Of a stretch of DNA of 64,000 nt, positions 10,838 to 23,031 are shown piece after piece; the first letter of the stretch is position 1, and each line of letters starts with the position of its first letter. A program made the translations under genes and the position numbers. The notes under the pieces were generated by a model. That model did no database searches. It was given only the letters and a program-made list of their open reading frames with translations, and was not told the origin of the DNA. The stretch is from Kryptolebias marmoratus. Its lineage: Eukaryota; Chordata; Actinopteri; Cyprinodontiformes; Rivulidae. The stretch spans positions 14,648,713 through 14,712,712 of the forward strand of contig NC_051434.1 of assembly GCF_001649575.2 (NCBI RefSeq), written 5' to 3'.

Positions 10838-11525
10838 TATTATCACCCACCACCAAAGCGGGTGATAATGCCCCCGTGTCTGTGAATGTGTGCATGCCTG
10901 TGTCTGTCTGGTAGCAAAAATATATCTTATTTCACTAGAAAGACTTTAGTGAAACTTGCAGAAGTTAATAACTGGATGTACACCTGTAAGTGATGAACTT
11001 TTGGAGTCAGCTTGGTCACCACAGACAACTGACCCTAAAGACAAAACAATGGCTATAACTCAGTTTTGAAGGTACTGTACTGCCCTTTGATGTGCTAGTA
11101 GCTGAGAAACATTTACAACACATACTCCAAGTACTACTACCAGGCTTTGGATAAAACTTCTGCATTACCTTTTCAACTCTCAGTCTGTTAGCAAAACATC
11201 TCATAAACCACTGAACAGATTTTAATGAAACTTAGAGAAAATAGTCATTGGAAGTACATCCACAACTGATTAACTTTTGGAGATAATTCAATTTAAGATG
11301 GCCACCACAGCTAATTAACCTTAGCAAATGCAAAAAAACTGTTACAACTCAGTAAATTTTACATACACTGAGCTTAAACTTAATGTGGTGGTAACTGAGT
11401 GCCATTCCTAACACATACTCTGAATAAACATAATTATTTTTAAGATTTGGCCAAATCAGCTATAACTTTGCAATTTTTTAACATAAGATGATATCAGTTT
11501 AAAATATGCATTCCTTAAAGGAAAA
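10838..11525 (-). repeat. Dispersed repeat family A, minus-strand copies
   Basis: The reverse complement carries all family segments. The opening GGAATGCATATTTT lies near 11500-11520. The middle 'TTGCTAAGGTTAATTAGCTG' type text is near 11310-11330, with GTGGCCATCTTAAATTGAAT near 11285-11308. The tail lies near 11180-11260, and a second tail lies at 10905-11010. The outer end at 10839-10869 is a hairpin: ATTATCACCC and GGGTGATAAT are perfect 10-base complements around an 11-base loop. This is the clearest view of the family's terminal hairpin. Confidence 0.65.
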
Positions 11526-11815
11526 CTTTACTTTTGATTACTATACTATTATTTAGGCTCAAAGCACTTATTTATTTATTTTTTTTCTATTGTTAAAATT
11601 GATAAAACCATTTCTCATAATTTATACCTCTTATTCCAAGCTGGTCGTAGATATTTCTTTCCATCATAAGTGGTTGGGTCTGTTTGAGTAACATGCACTG
11701 ACAGCTTGGCTTAAAACTTGTCTTCATCACATCTAGAATCTTTTTCTGTCAGCACTCTGCAAATCAGGCCTCACTGACTCAGGCCACTGCAAGCGGGTGA
11801 GCGTAAGTGAGGAGG
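11526..11815. other. Non-coding spacer
   Basis: AT-rich sequence with a T-run near 11580. Nothing is recognised. Confidence 0.4.
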
Positions 11816-12115
11816 AAAACAGTAGCGGTTTAGCATTCCTTTCATGCCAGAGTTTTACACTGAAATCATCTTTTGATGAGAAGGGGTGGAATTGCAGCCA
11901 TGACAACCCCCTAACCCTAACCCCAATTTTAACACTAACCCTAATGTTGTTTAGTCGTGGAAGCCATTTTTGATGTGGTTGGTGGTAGATGTTCATCCAC
12001 TAATTACTTTCTGAGAGTTTAATTCAAATCCGTCCACTAGTTCATGAGATATTTCGCTAACTGTTCCGACAAATAAACACATAGAGAGACACAGGAAAAA
12101 AAAAACATTATTGGT
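11816..12115 (+). repeat. Dispersed repeat family A, copy 7, with telomere-like insert
   Basis: The segment contains 'CCTTTCATGCCAGAGTTTTA' near 11838. From 11907 to 11946 it carries degenerate CCCTAA units in place of the usual centre. It then resumes with 'GGTGGTAGATGTTCATCCAC' near 11981, 'TTTCTGAGAGTTTAATTCAA' near 12009 and 'CATGAGATATTTCGCTAAC' near 12043. The family tail is clear. Confidence 0.55.
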
Positions 12116-12690
12116 CTTCTTGTGAAGTAGAGAATTGTCATCTTTTTTTTTTTTTCCCCATTCTTTTTGCTCCTCTGCTCTGCATCATATTTCATGCCCC
12201 CTCCTACTTCATATGCTCTGCCATGCTCCATTTGGAGACACAGATGCCCTTGTCATTGGGGCAGGATTCATTTGGCACGGCTCTGGGTGACTGTGTCAAT
12301 ATTTGCAGTGAGCGCCATTCTGAGTTTTGAAATGGTGGTGGTGGTGGTGGTGGGGGGGAATGGGGGGTGAGGACCTCTATATAAGCATGACCGGGTTTAG
12401 GCAAGGCTAACCCTAAAGGAAAATCAACAGGATACAAAAACTCTGCCATTATAGACTTGCTTTGTACAATTAATTAGGCCTTCTGGCAAAAAAAGAAAAA
12501 AAAGGTCTCTTTGGGAATAGATAGGTTGAATTTGCAAGAGGGATGGTTGGGTTGGTGTGGGGGGCACACAAAACAAATTAATTGTCTCGAATTGCCGCAA
12601 TAATTCACATCTCTGATTAATATTGATCGCACAAGGGATAAAAAAACAAAAGTTCCACAATGCAACCACAGAGAACAGTTAATTCAATGA
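12116..12690. other. Non-coding spacer with TGG repeat
   Basis: Holds T-runs near 12141-12155, a (TGG)n tract with G-runs at 12333-12367 that could form a G-quadruplex, and an A-rich tract near 12488-12503. No coding feature is supported. Confidence 0.45.
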
Positions 12691-13060
12691 GTTTTTGTGT
12701 TAATAAGTCTCTTTGTGCAAAGATGAACGAGGAGAGTTAGCAGGGCCAATGACTGTGCAGTCTGAGATGATGACTCTGCATGCTTCAAGCTGTGGTATTT
12801 GCAAGCGCAAGCTCTTAGTCGGTGACGGACTACGTCCCAGCAGTAATATTTGCTTTTTTTTTATGTAATGTTTTTCATAATGCGTGGCCCTTGGGGATTG
12901 AGAAAGAGCAGGAGCTGGCAGATTGTATTGATTCAGAGCATCTAAAGCTGCCGTTTTATGGGGCTGTACAGAAGGGCCCGCGAGGATTCCTTAAGTTAAC
13001 ATGTTTTCATGATTGCTTTTTCTCTGCAACTTACGGGACAAGCCTTTTATTTTGTTTGAA
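12691..13060. promoter_or_regulatory. Candidate conserved non-coding block
   Basis: A long repeat-free stretch with balanced composition and intact-looking text, for example ATTGTATTGATTCAGAGCAT near 12924 followed by CTAAAGCTGCCGTTTTATGG. A 109-codon + frame at 12822-13151 crosses it but has no domain signature and runs through the G13 homopolymer at 13066-13078. I favour a regulatory element over an exon, by appearance only. Confidence 0.25.
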
Positions 13061-13395
13061 ATTTCGGGGGGGGGGGGGACCCCCTTTAAACACCCACACA
13101 CATCAGCTATTTCAGCTCAGACAAAGACAGGCAGCAAGTCTCACTATTTAACTTAGTGTTTAGAGGGTGCAAACTCATCTGCTTTAGCAGTCTGGCCTCA
13201 TCATCTGCAAAGTGCCCCGCTGTCAGACCCATTTGGCCCCTATTTCTGCTCTGTATGGAGGAGGAAGCTTTGAGTTTACAGGGCAACAAGTGCTTTACTG
13301 AAGCGCCGTTGTGGTGTGCTTTAAGAGCTGAATGCATGGATTTAGTGAATACAACAGTTTGCACCTTGTGTTGATAATAATACTAATTATAATAA
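13061..13395. other. Non-coding, G13 run and complex flank
   Basis: A run of 13 G at 13066-13078 is followed by CCCCC. Frames of 72 and 85 codons on opposite strands overlap at 13107-13374. Neither shows a known domain. Confidence 0.4.
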
Positions 13396-14160
13396 TAAAT
13401 CCTTAATGCATAATTATAGACCAAGCATTTCTTGAAGGAATGTATTTTGCTTCCTGCCTTTTAAAATAGGATTGCTTTATGTTGAGGAATGACAGAATCA
13501 TAGCTATTTTGAAAATGGTAATATGTGATCTCACCCCTTTTTGCAAGAATTTGTGTGGTCCTCAAGGTATGTGTTTTGAATGATTCTCAGTGACTACTAT
13601 ATAATTTCAGCTCAACATATGTGAAATAGACAGAAACCTAGCTATTTTTTTTATGTTTTCTAACGACAATTAGATGTGGTGGCCATTTAGAATGGGATTG
13701 ACTCCTAAAGTGAATTAATTGTACTTTTGGAGCATTTCACTAAAATATGCCCAGTACTTACGGGGATATTTTGCTATCAAACAACATTGACTCCAAATAT
13801 TATTGGCAAGTTTTTAAGCAGCATGTAGCTCTTCAAGCATGCAATGAGTATGTGTTAAGGATAGTTCTCAGCTACTACCACACTAAATGTTAACTCATAT
13901 CAGTTTTGTGTTTGCTAAGGTTCATTTTGTTGTGCCAGCCATCTTGGTTTCAGTTGACTCCAAAAGGTAAGCAGTTGTACATTTACAGTATATCCATTAA
14001 TTAGGCTCTAAGTGTTTCAATAAAATTACTTCAGTGGTTCATGAGATATTTTGCTAACAAGATAGAACCCCCCCCCAAAAACAAAACAATTTCACATGTA
14101 CACACACACACACAGGCAAAAATATTATTGCCTATTGTTAAGAAGAGAGGGGCAATAACA
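13396..14160 (+). repeat. Dispersed repeat family A, copy 8 (long, composite)
   Basis: The copy begins with AGCATTTCTTGAAGGAATGT near 13422 and 'TTTTGCTTCCTGCC'. It then has two successive centre-plus-tail runs: 'GTGGTGGCCATTTAGAATGG' near 13677 and TGTGCCAGCCATCTTGGTTT near 13930, with tails near 13735-13780 and 13990-14055. It ends in the CA-rich tail and an imperfect ATTATTGCC...GGCAATAAC hairpin near 14122-14160. It looks like two copies joined. Confidence 0.65.
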
Positions 14161-15690
14161 ATAGGTAAATATACAACATGCATTTTAGAAAGTCAATGGT
14201 AAAAGTTAAGTTCTCACATAGTTATGTTAAATCAAAAGCATAGATTTAAACAAAGTACATCTTTCTGTTTCCATGTAACTTAAAGTGATGGTTGTTCAAA
14301 GTTCCATAGTTCTATATAGGTGATTTTTATGAAGAAAAGCTTTGAGTTCTGACAACTCCTGACATACTCACACTTATCCTTTGTAAAGGAAATGTAAAAA
14401 AAAAAAAAAACACATCTTTGACAAAAGTAAGAGCTGGAATTTCTCTTGAACACGGGCATCTCATCTCCCCGGGGCTGTTGTTGTGGATAAAAATGCATTC
14501 TTGGAATGGGCTCAGACTGCCTGTTTGAATAAAAGTTGAGAGAAAAAAGTAATATCACAGACAGTCAGAGGTAAGAAGCTGTCATTTCATGTGCAGCCGC
14601 TTTTCTTGTTTCATCAGTTCAGTGTGAGGTTGTGTGCTGTTTGTGGTGCATGCGCAATTATGCATGCCTGATTTGTGTGTGTGTGGGTGTGAATGTGTGT
14701 GTAAGCTCTGCAGGTCTAGAGGCCTGTCAGAGCTGCAGCTTGTGTATTTTTGAACAAAAGCAAAGTGGACAGGTGGAATTCCAGCCCAGAGACACGTTGG
14801 GTAGACTCACAGTCTGACAGGTGTGTACACCGACAGTGCAGAGTTGTCACAGAGACGTCCATCTCAGCGGTAAATACCCGTTGTTGCGCTTTCTGTACAT
14901 TTTAAAATTGTAAAATGATTCTAATCATGACTGACTGTGGTTTTCGCATCTTCGTGCGAGCCTAAGTACCTATCTGCTTGCAGTTTTTTTTTGGTTTTTT
15001 TTTGGTGAGAGAAATAATAAAAATGCAGTTCAGGTTTGAATGTAAAAGCATTGGATGGCGTTTGAATTCTGAAATTTCCCCAAACGGTAAGCATGAATGA
15101 TACAATTTTCCATACAATTAGAGAGACTCACATAGACTAAAAAAAAAAGACAATACAAGAAACAACTAAAAAAAAAAAAACATCCCTTGTTAAAATGAGC
15201 AAAACCTTGGTTAGTCTAATGCACGATGTTGCTTTAAAAAAATAAAATCAATAAAAGTTTAAAGACTGAAAAAGTGTTGAAGTGTTTACTTTACTGACGA
15301 GTAGCTTATTTGATAAGGTTGAACTAATGTTGCTAGGTAATGATGAGGACATAGGTTTCTGACAATTTAAACAATCAAAGCTGTTGAGTTGGCAAAAAAA
15401 ACATTAAAAGGAATAGAATAAAGCATACAGGATACTGTTTGAGACACACAACACTTTTCAACTTTGCTCTAATGGCCAATTAGGAGTAAAAGCTCTGTGG
15501 TTAGGGTTGAAGTAAATGTACAGTACACAAAGAGGTATAGATGTCAAAAAATACATGGTCAGGCTTCCAAAATTATACACTGTTACAGCTTTCATGTGCC
15601 ATAGAGTCACAGTTAGGGAAGGACCTTAAAACAACACAATTTTCATAGCTCATGCAAGTTTTGTTTCAAAAACAATTATTCATTGACATT
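14161..15690. other. Non-coding spacer
   Basis: A-runs lie near 14397-14410 and 15167-15180, and TG-rich text near 14674-14701. The frames present are short and lack domain character. The 14440-14560 part is complex but unassigned. Confidence 0.4.
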
Positions 15691-15699
15691 TTCTCATTA

Positions 15700-15980
15700 C
15701 ACAATTATTTACAGAAAATTCAATGGTAATTTGGAAGTGCAAAGAACTTCAGGTTCAGCCTGAGACAACTTCAGCAGGATCGTCATCATATTTCTGCTAG
15801 AAAAACTGTGTAATGTAAAACACAATGGTGCTGCACAAAAACTAATGGTGATGTAGACATTTATGAAAAGCCCAAACAACTTGACACTTAAATTGTTCTA
15901 AGATGACAGCAACTCACTTTGGTCTTGGTGCCGCTCACACTACCTGTTGGCATGTCAGTTCACACAGATTTTTATTTTGT
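15700..15980 (-). repeat. Dispersed repeat family B, probable minus copy
   Basis: On the minus strand, text near 15900-15960 reads as a version of 'ACCAAAGTGAGTTGCTGTCATC' followed by a TTAGAACAA-like stretch. This parallels the family B segments near 3.5 and 31.6 kb. The degree of divergence makes the boundaries uncertain. Confidence 0.3.
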
Positions 15981-17009
15981 TCTCAAACTTTATAATGTTC
16001 ACATATTGTTGCTGTCGACCATGAATGTTCTCCAAAAATGCAAAACTATTTAAAAAAAAATCTGTTTTTAAATAAATGGTGGGGTCCCAAGTTTATGACT
16101 CCTTTTGATTTTTGGTTACCAATCCATAAAACCAAAGACAGATGTGAGAGGTGACCAAGGGACTTGATCTATTCAAAAACATAAAAAAACAGGAAAAACT
16201 GAGACACAGTATGAGATTTTTTGTCTGACAGTGATGATATGCATTTTTTTAGGAACGCAAGTTCTTTCCTATGTTGCTAACAGTGCTATTTGCTGGATGA
16301 TACAACATTTTTTAGAGGCTAGCACAATTAATTTGTAGAACTAGTTTGAATATTCCAAAGCAAAACAACATAAACAAAACAAAACAGCAAAAAACAAAAC
16401 AAAAAAAATAAAACAAAACACTGTTTTCAACAGATACTGTGGCAGAACTCAACTCAGAAAGCATATATTGTTTAGCTCATGTCAACCTCTGTCTGCTTCT
16501 CCAAAGCTTCAATTTTCGACTGATACGGGGTCTGGACCTTGCCGCTAATGCATGGTGCACAGTGACACTGACCGGTGTGATTGCATATTGTGAGGTAGCC
16601 TTTTTCCAAAGTCATGGAGTCGCTTACCTCTGTTCTTCTTCTAAGGGCATTTGAGCACTCTTTTCAGCTTGTGTTTTGTGGAAACTAATAGCAGGAGCTG
16701 ATATAGCACAAAAAACATTTTGTTTTGTGACCTCTCTTTGTTTTTGGGCCAAAGGCAGCAACTTTGACTGTGTGTTTGTCTGTGCATGTTGCTTAAAATG
16801 TATAGTTTTAATTTAATTTTGGATTATCTAATTTAAAAAGATAATATTTGCAACATTTGCTTAGTACAAATTAATTACTTTTCCACTCACCCTGAAATAA
16901 AGCATGCTGAAGTGGTAGGGTGGAGGATACATAGTTAAAAGTAGCTGAATGGGACTTTAATCTTAATCAAATATACAGAATTATTAGAGTAAAATAAACA
17001 AAAAAAAAC
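15981..17009. other. Non-coding spacer, A-rich tract
   Basis: Contains a (AAAAC)n-rich tract near 16360-16420. The segment 16439-16660 is open on the + strand for 71 codons but has no domain, and may be an old repeat. Nothing else is supported. Confidence 0.4.
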
Positions 17010-17610
17010 AGCATCATTTAATTATGACATTTTTATTGCTAATGACACTATTGTTTATCAGGTCAACTGTGCAGGTTACAGTTGCAATATTGTACCATCC
17101 AAATTTGCAACCACTTTGATGTGTTAGGATAATACATATTAAGATTCCAAGCAAAAAGCATGAAAGGTAAATTGGATTTAGCCTTGCAGCCCTTAATGTG
17201 AATTACTACTCTTAATGGCTGCTCTCCAATTTTCACAGAGTTTCACCAAGAAATTAAGTTGTTGCGAAGCCAGACTGTCATCCCTTCATAGATGTATTGT
17301 CTAATTTACTCTTCCTACTAAACATCAAGACCAGAGGCCGTGCTATCAGGTGGCCCCTGGTCTACCTTAGCAGCAATTAGACAGGTGGTTGAAATGAGAA
17401 GGTTGCACAGGCCAGAGATGTAATTAAACTTGGAGTGAGAGGCCGTGGTGCTCTTTTGACGCAGTGCCACACTTGCCCACACACTTTCCAGGCATTGGCT
17501 CAGTGGCCAAAATGTGCACTCTTCATCACGAAGGTTTACTTTTACTGTCAAGATGTTAAGTGTGTATTAGGAAGCCCTCACACACAAATATGCAGGGCTA
17601 TAAACTGTTG
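17010..17610. promoter_or_regulatory. Candidate conserved non-coding block
   Basis: A long repeat-free run with several homeodomain-type cores (TTTAATTATG near 17017, AATTAAG near 17253, GCAATTAGAC near 17373, GTAATTAAAC near 17420). Two modest frames, 17318-17551 minus and 17435-17623 plus, overlap and lack domains. Inferred from texture only. Confidence 0.25.
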
Positions 17611-17639
17611 TAGACCAGCATGACTTAAGCTGATTTGTG

Positions 17640-17985
17640 TTGTAAGATTGTACAACTAATATACAACTATGACGTGCTTTAAATTAAATGAAACTAGCAT
17701 TCATTAAATGTCATCTGCTGCCTTGCATGCCAACATTTTAAACAAAATTTGCATAGTCTATTAGTGCTCAGAGTGTGTTGTGGATTACTCTCAATGACTA
17801 CCAACACCAGATATCAGCCAATTTGAATCAGTCTGACTCCAAAGTTAATCAGTTGTAGAGATATGCTCAATGATAACTCTCGGACTATTTAATTAAAATA
17901 TTTTGCTAAGAGACAAACACAGACCCAGACATTTACATTATCGTCCACCAACATGAACTGTGGGTAATAATTATTTTACAAACTT
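17640..17985 (+). repeat. Dispersed repeat family A, copy 9
   Basis: The opening ACTAGCATTCATTAAATGTC lies near 17694, followed by a TGCCTTGCATGCCAACATTT part and GTGCTCAGAGTGTGTTG near 17764. Then come 'AAAGTTAATCAGTTGTAGAG' near 17841, the tail near 17885-17930 and a terminal stem-like CATTATCGTCCACCAACATG near 17936. The order matches the other + copies. Confidence 0.6.
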
Positions 17986-18280
17986 CTTCAATGACAACAT
18001 AACTTAATCATACATCTCAGTTTATTTCTTGGCGCAAGATTCAGCTTTAATATCAAGTTCCCATACAGTCCTGTTACTGAATACGTTTTTATGAATGTTT
18101 TGTCCCTCCACCACCAACTTTCCAACAACTGTGACCTTTACTTGGCATTTAAACGCATCAGACGAAAAGATGCAGTTGTAGATCACTACCAAGCACATGT
18201 AAAAATTTTGCTAAAGGCAAACCTCATCCATTTAGAACAAGGGCAAGCGCTTCTGACCTCGTGACAGTACGTGATGTGTT
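17986..18280. other. Non-coding spacer
   Basis: Nothing recognised beyond ordinary AT-rich sequence. Confidence 0.4.
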
Positions 18281-18281
18281 G

Positions 18282-18342
18282 CAAGCAAATATCCTGTTGA
18301 TCCTGCTGAGACTCCCACAGGATCAACAGGATCACAAGCTTG
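18282..18342 (+). other. Perfect 15-bp hairpin with partly paired base
   Basis: ATCCTGTTGATCCTG at 18291-18305 is exactly complementary to 18318-18332, around a 12-base loop. Below it, CAAGC at 18282-18286 can pair with GCTTG at 18338-18342 across a small internal loop. The fold could be a structured RNA, a small inverted-repeat element or a chance palindrome. No known microRNA is recognised. Confidence 0.5.
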
Positions 18343-19035
18343 AAGCCCAAGAAGGCCCTTGAGTGCATGAAAGTGGAATCAGAGTGATGACTTTTCTGGC
18401 TTTGGTTCAAAAGCAAACAAAACAGACATTTAAGACCGTATGGTTTGTTGGATGGTATTATTAGAGGTGTGTCAATTCAAAGTCTTCATGCTCCCATTTT
18501 TTCACAAAGTATTTTAATCTATAGTTAAGTCATAAACACAGCTCACTGAGCTCAGCTTTAATAATTTGCCTTCATGTAATGGGTGTATAAATCACAATAC
18601 TCACACACTGATCAGACAGAGAAACTAAGCCATAACATTTCCACTGATGGGCCATGTGGTTTATAGCTGTTTGGAGAGACAAAAGCAATAGTTGGAACTT
18701 TAAATGGTTTCATCCTATCTGATCTGCGCTGAACCTTTCCCCACGGATCTGTTCTGTTAACATGGTGGTGGCTTGGTTTGCAGTAAACAGAAGTTGTAAA
18801 AGACAGCACCAAATTGTTTATTGACCCAGTCTAAAGCTGAAACTTTGTGATGTATTTCTCAGCCAAATGTTGCTTGTGCTTGCTGGAAACTAACGTGACC
18901 ATACAGTTCTTTGGCAGTCAGAAATTATGACTTGCCTCAGGGTCTTGTAGAAACCTCATCCATCCAAAGATTTAGTTTTGGTGTTCTTCAGTAAAGCATA
19001 TAATGATGGTCCCATCTCTGATTTTCCCTTTTTTA
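18343..19035. other. Non-coding spacer
   Basis: No coding, RNA or repeat feature is supported. Confidence 0.4.
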
Positions 19036-19275
19036 TGTATTATCCTTAGAACAGCACAGCTACAGAGCCGGATTATAAAACATTGTCTTGCACAGCAGAT
19101 GGTACAATTAGAGTTAAAAGCTTTTCATGCGTCCGGAGGATTTGAATATCACTTTATCCGTTTAAAAAACAAACCATAATACAACTGTAATGCACATAGT
19201 GATGGTTCTCTTATCATAAAACATTACTTGTAATTAGTTAAGCATTTGGTGGTTATGTAGTCCCTGTTTCCTCTG
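19036..19275. promoter_or_regulatory. Candidate conserved non-coding block
   Basis: Compact repeat-free segment with CpG-containing text in AT-rich surroundings (AGCCGGATTATAAAACATTG near 19066, TGCGTCCGGAGGATTTGAAT near 19129) and TAATTAGTTAAGC near 19232. By appearance only. Confidence 0.22.
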
Positions 19276-20189
19276 ATGCTGGAATAGTCAAATATATATA
19301 ACTTTTTTTTCCATTTACCTTTACATCAGCAGATTTGTCTTTACACACAGAATAAATAACCTTAACTTTTTTTTCCCCCTCATGCTTCAGCTTTCTATGT
19401 ACACCAGTTTTATTTATTTTTTATTTTTTTGTATGTGCTTTGTTTTCTCTGAGTGCTCCATTTTTTACTGGATTGGATCTACGCATATGTCACCTGAACA
19501 AAGGAAAGCCCTTGTTTCATTTATTTATTTATTGCTTTGGTGCCATCTTTTGTGCTATACATTCCCCTGAATCAACCTAATTCTTCCTGCTGGTTTGGAC
19601 TAACAAGAACACAAAATACTTAATTGTAAGACTTCTCTGGCATTTGCAATATAAAATACCACAAGATTTTATATAGAAGAAATATTTAAACAATAGTTGA
19701 AATATCTTAAAGTTGGGTTCTGTGGAAAGGTTATGAATAAATATTATTTTACACCCATCATAGATTTTTTAACAACCTCATTTGTGTTTTTCCCGACTGG
19801 ATTCACAAGCTAATGGACAATCCAAGACCTATGAAGGTTACATGTAAAAAAAGAAGAAGAACAAAAAAAAACCCTCCAATCTCAAAAAGTTTAGTTTGCA
19901 GTTTATGCAAACAATATTTTATAAACCTTAGATAGACAAATTCAATTTGTATTTCTTTAAACTGAGCCTACTAATATCCACCATTTTTGAAGATGTTTTA
20001 CTACTCATTCGAAGACCTGTCTTAAGTCTGAAAAATGTGGATTTAAATGTCTTATTTCTAAAACTAAGGTTGCTAAGAGAGCTATCTATACTGCACAACA
20101 TGTATAGTTTTCTTCATCTTCTTCTTCTTTTAGGACATATGAAACTTTGCACTTGCAATTGGTCACTGAACACAAATATTAAAACCAGC
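19276..20189. other. Non-coding spacer
   Basis: T-rich runs lie near 19303-19311 and 19408-19430. Short frames have hydrophobic, T-rich codon content typical of chance. Nothing is supported. Confidence 0.4.
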
Positions 20190-20530
20190 TATTAATGCCT
20201 TGCAGCCATCTCTATAAGTGCTTTAGCAAAGCACTGGCGATGCTTAGATAGGTTTTATTTCTTGCAGCCTGACAGCATTTTAATTCCCCCTGCTGTTCCG
20301 GTATCATAGCAGCCCAATCTCCTCTCACCATACCATCAGCACCTTTTTCCCGGACCCAATTTAGTCAGTGATCCTAAAACTAGCACACCCAAAACTCAGG
20401 AGATTCAGAAGGGTTCTCTGCATGGAATAGCACCCTACTACCTTAAAGGAATAGACTGTCTCGGAAAGAAATTAAATGCTGTCAATCTCTCTCAATCACA
20501 AGGGATTATAGGGTTAGTGGGCCTTCAAAT
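20190..20530. promoter_or_regulatory. Candidate conserved non-coding block
   Basis: Repeat-free, balanced text such as CAGCATTTTAATTCCCCCTG near 20273 and CCGGACCCAATTTAGTCAGT near 20352. No coding frame. Judged by texture only. Confidence 0.2.
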
Positions 20531-21778
20531 GGAGATGTTTTTTTTCTGCATGGCTGCATCCTTTGGAAGTAAAGTAAAACTGTTACTTTCAGTCTTGGGT
20601 TGATCAAAAATGCTGAAATTCTTGTTCTTATGGATGTGCTCTCTCTGGAAAAAAAGAAAGTGCTAATCCGGAACAGCTGGGATGGAGGGTCATTAAATCA
20701 CAGTTCAGTTAGTAAATTGATAGTCTTAGCTGCAAAATGGTCAACTAAATATGTTTTTACTTCTTTGTTAAAGCTTTAAAGCATGATTAGCAGTATTGCA
20801 GTTGATGGTGTCCTAAACACTGATGTAAATGTGGTGTAAGTGCAGTAAAGCTGAAGCTCTCTTCTAATTGTTGCTCATGGGGACTCTTGCCTTAACCAAA
20901 CATTTTCAGACATTCTAGTGCTTTTGTGGTACCATTCGGGATTTGCATTGTATTTAGAGTTTGTAGAAAGTGCCAATTGAAACACTGTTGAGAATCTACT
21001 TCTGAAAAATTATTCTGTACATCACAAAGCTTGTATGATATTTTAGAAACCCTTCACTTATGTCTAGTTGCTGTGCATGTGTACTTTAAATTGGACTAGG
21101 ACTAGATGCACTGTACTGACACTGCACTATTAAGCAAATACGACTTAACACATGAACCAATTACATTTGTTGTGTGTGTGTTTGTGTGGGGGGGTCACAC
21201 TGTGGATTTGCCTGTATCAGCATGTAAGCATCTGGCAGTGTGGAAGGATAACTGTCTATTTAATCCCTACATGTGCTACCTCATAAGGTTACATGATCAG
21301 GTGCAACTACATTTGTGTGCATATATGGTTTTGGGGGGACTGTACATTCAGAAGTCAGAAGTCTGTCATGACTGAGGAACTGTCAGAGCTAGACAGCAGA
21401 AGGTAGCATCTGGACAAGAAGGCCACCAGCATTATTAACCCCTTACTTAGTTGAGAGGAAGAGGCAATTACAACCAATCAAATAGCTGTCATACTGCCAA
21501 AGGCGGATAGTTCTATTGCACACAAAGGTTAAGGGAGAAATATGAGATTTTTTTACGCAAAGGGTAATTACAACTTAACTCTTTAAACTTGTCAAGATAA
21601 ATACTGATAACTGAAACATCATGGCCAGAACTCCAATCCTATTGTAGTTAAGGAAACTTTAAGGAAATGTAAGCTATTGATCCAGTTTTTGTTATGCACA
21701 TGGACATATATGTAAATACTATCATATATGAATACAGCCTCATGACATTTTATAAAACTCACTGAAGGAGAGGGGCAA

Positions 21779-21781
<3 letters not shown>
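20531..21781. other. Non-coding spacer
   Basis: Holds a TG and G-rich patch near 21170-21196. The + frame at 21106-21375 (89 codons) has no domain and crosses that patch. Nothing is supported. Confidence 0.4.

Positions 21782-21814
<33 letters not shown>
21782..21814. repeat. (TA)n tract flanking the Tc1 element, left
   Basis: An AT dinucleotide run ends exactly at the transposon end. Tc1/mariner elements insert at TA, so the target duplication cannot be told apart from the microsatellite. Confidence 0.9.
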
Positions 21815-21817
<3 letters not shown>

Positions 21818-21935
21818 TGGGGAGAACAAGTATTTGATACACTGTTGATTTTTCAGGTTTTCCCACTTGCAAAGCTTGTAGATGACTGTAATTTTTATCA
21901 TAGGTACTCTTCAACTGTGAGTGATGGAATCTAAA
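21815..21935 (+). repeat. Tc1 left terminal inverted repeat (visible part)
   Basis: All 121 bases match the reverse complement of the right end. The true repeat may extend inward, because its partner runs into the gap at 23221. Confidence 0.95.
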
Positions 21936-22134
21936 GCAAAAATCCAGAAAAATACAATGTATGATTTTTAAATAATTAATTTCCATTTTATTGTGTGAAA
22001 TAAGTATTTGATCATCTATCAACCAGTAAGAATTTTGGCTCTCACAGACATGCTAGTTCTTCTTTAAGAAGCCCTCCTGTTCTCCACTCATTACCTGTAT
22101 TAACTGCACCTGTTTGAACTCGTTACCTGTATAA

Positions 22135-23031
<897 letters not shown>

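Noticed and set aside
12822..13151. 109-codon plus frame
   Set aside because: Runs through a G13 homopolymer and has no known domain. I prefer a non-coding element.
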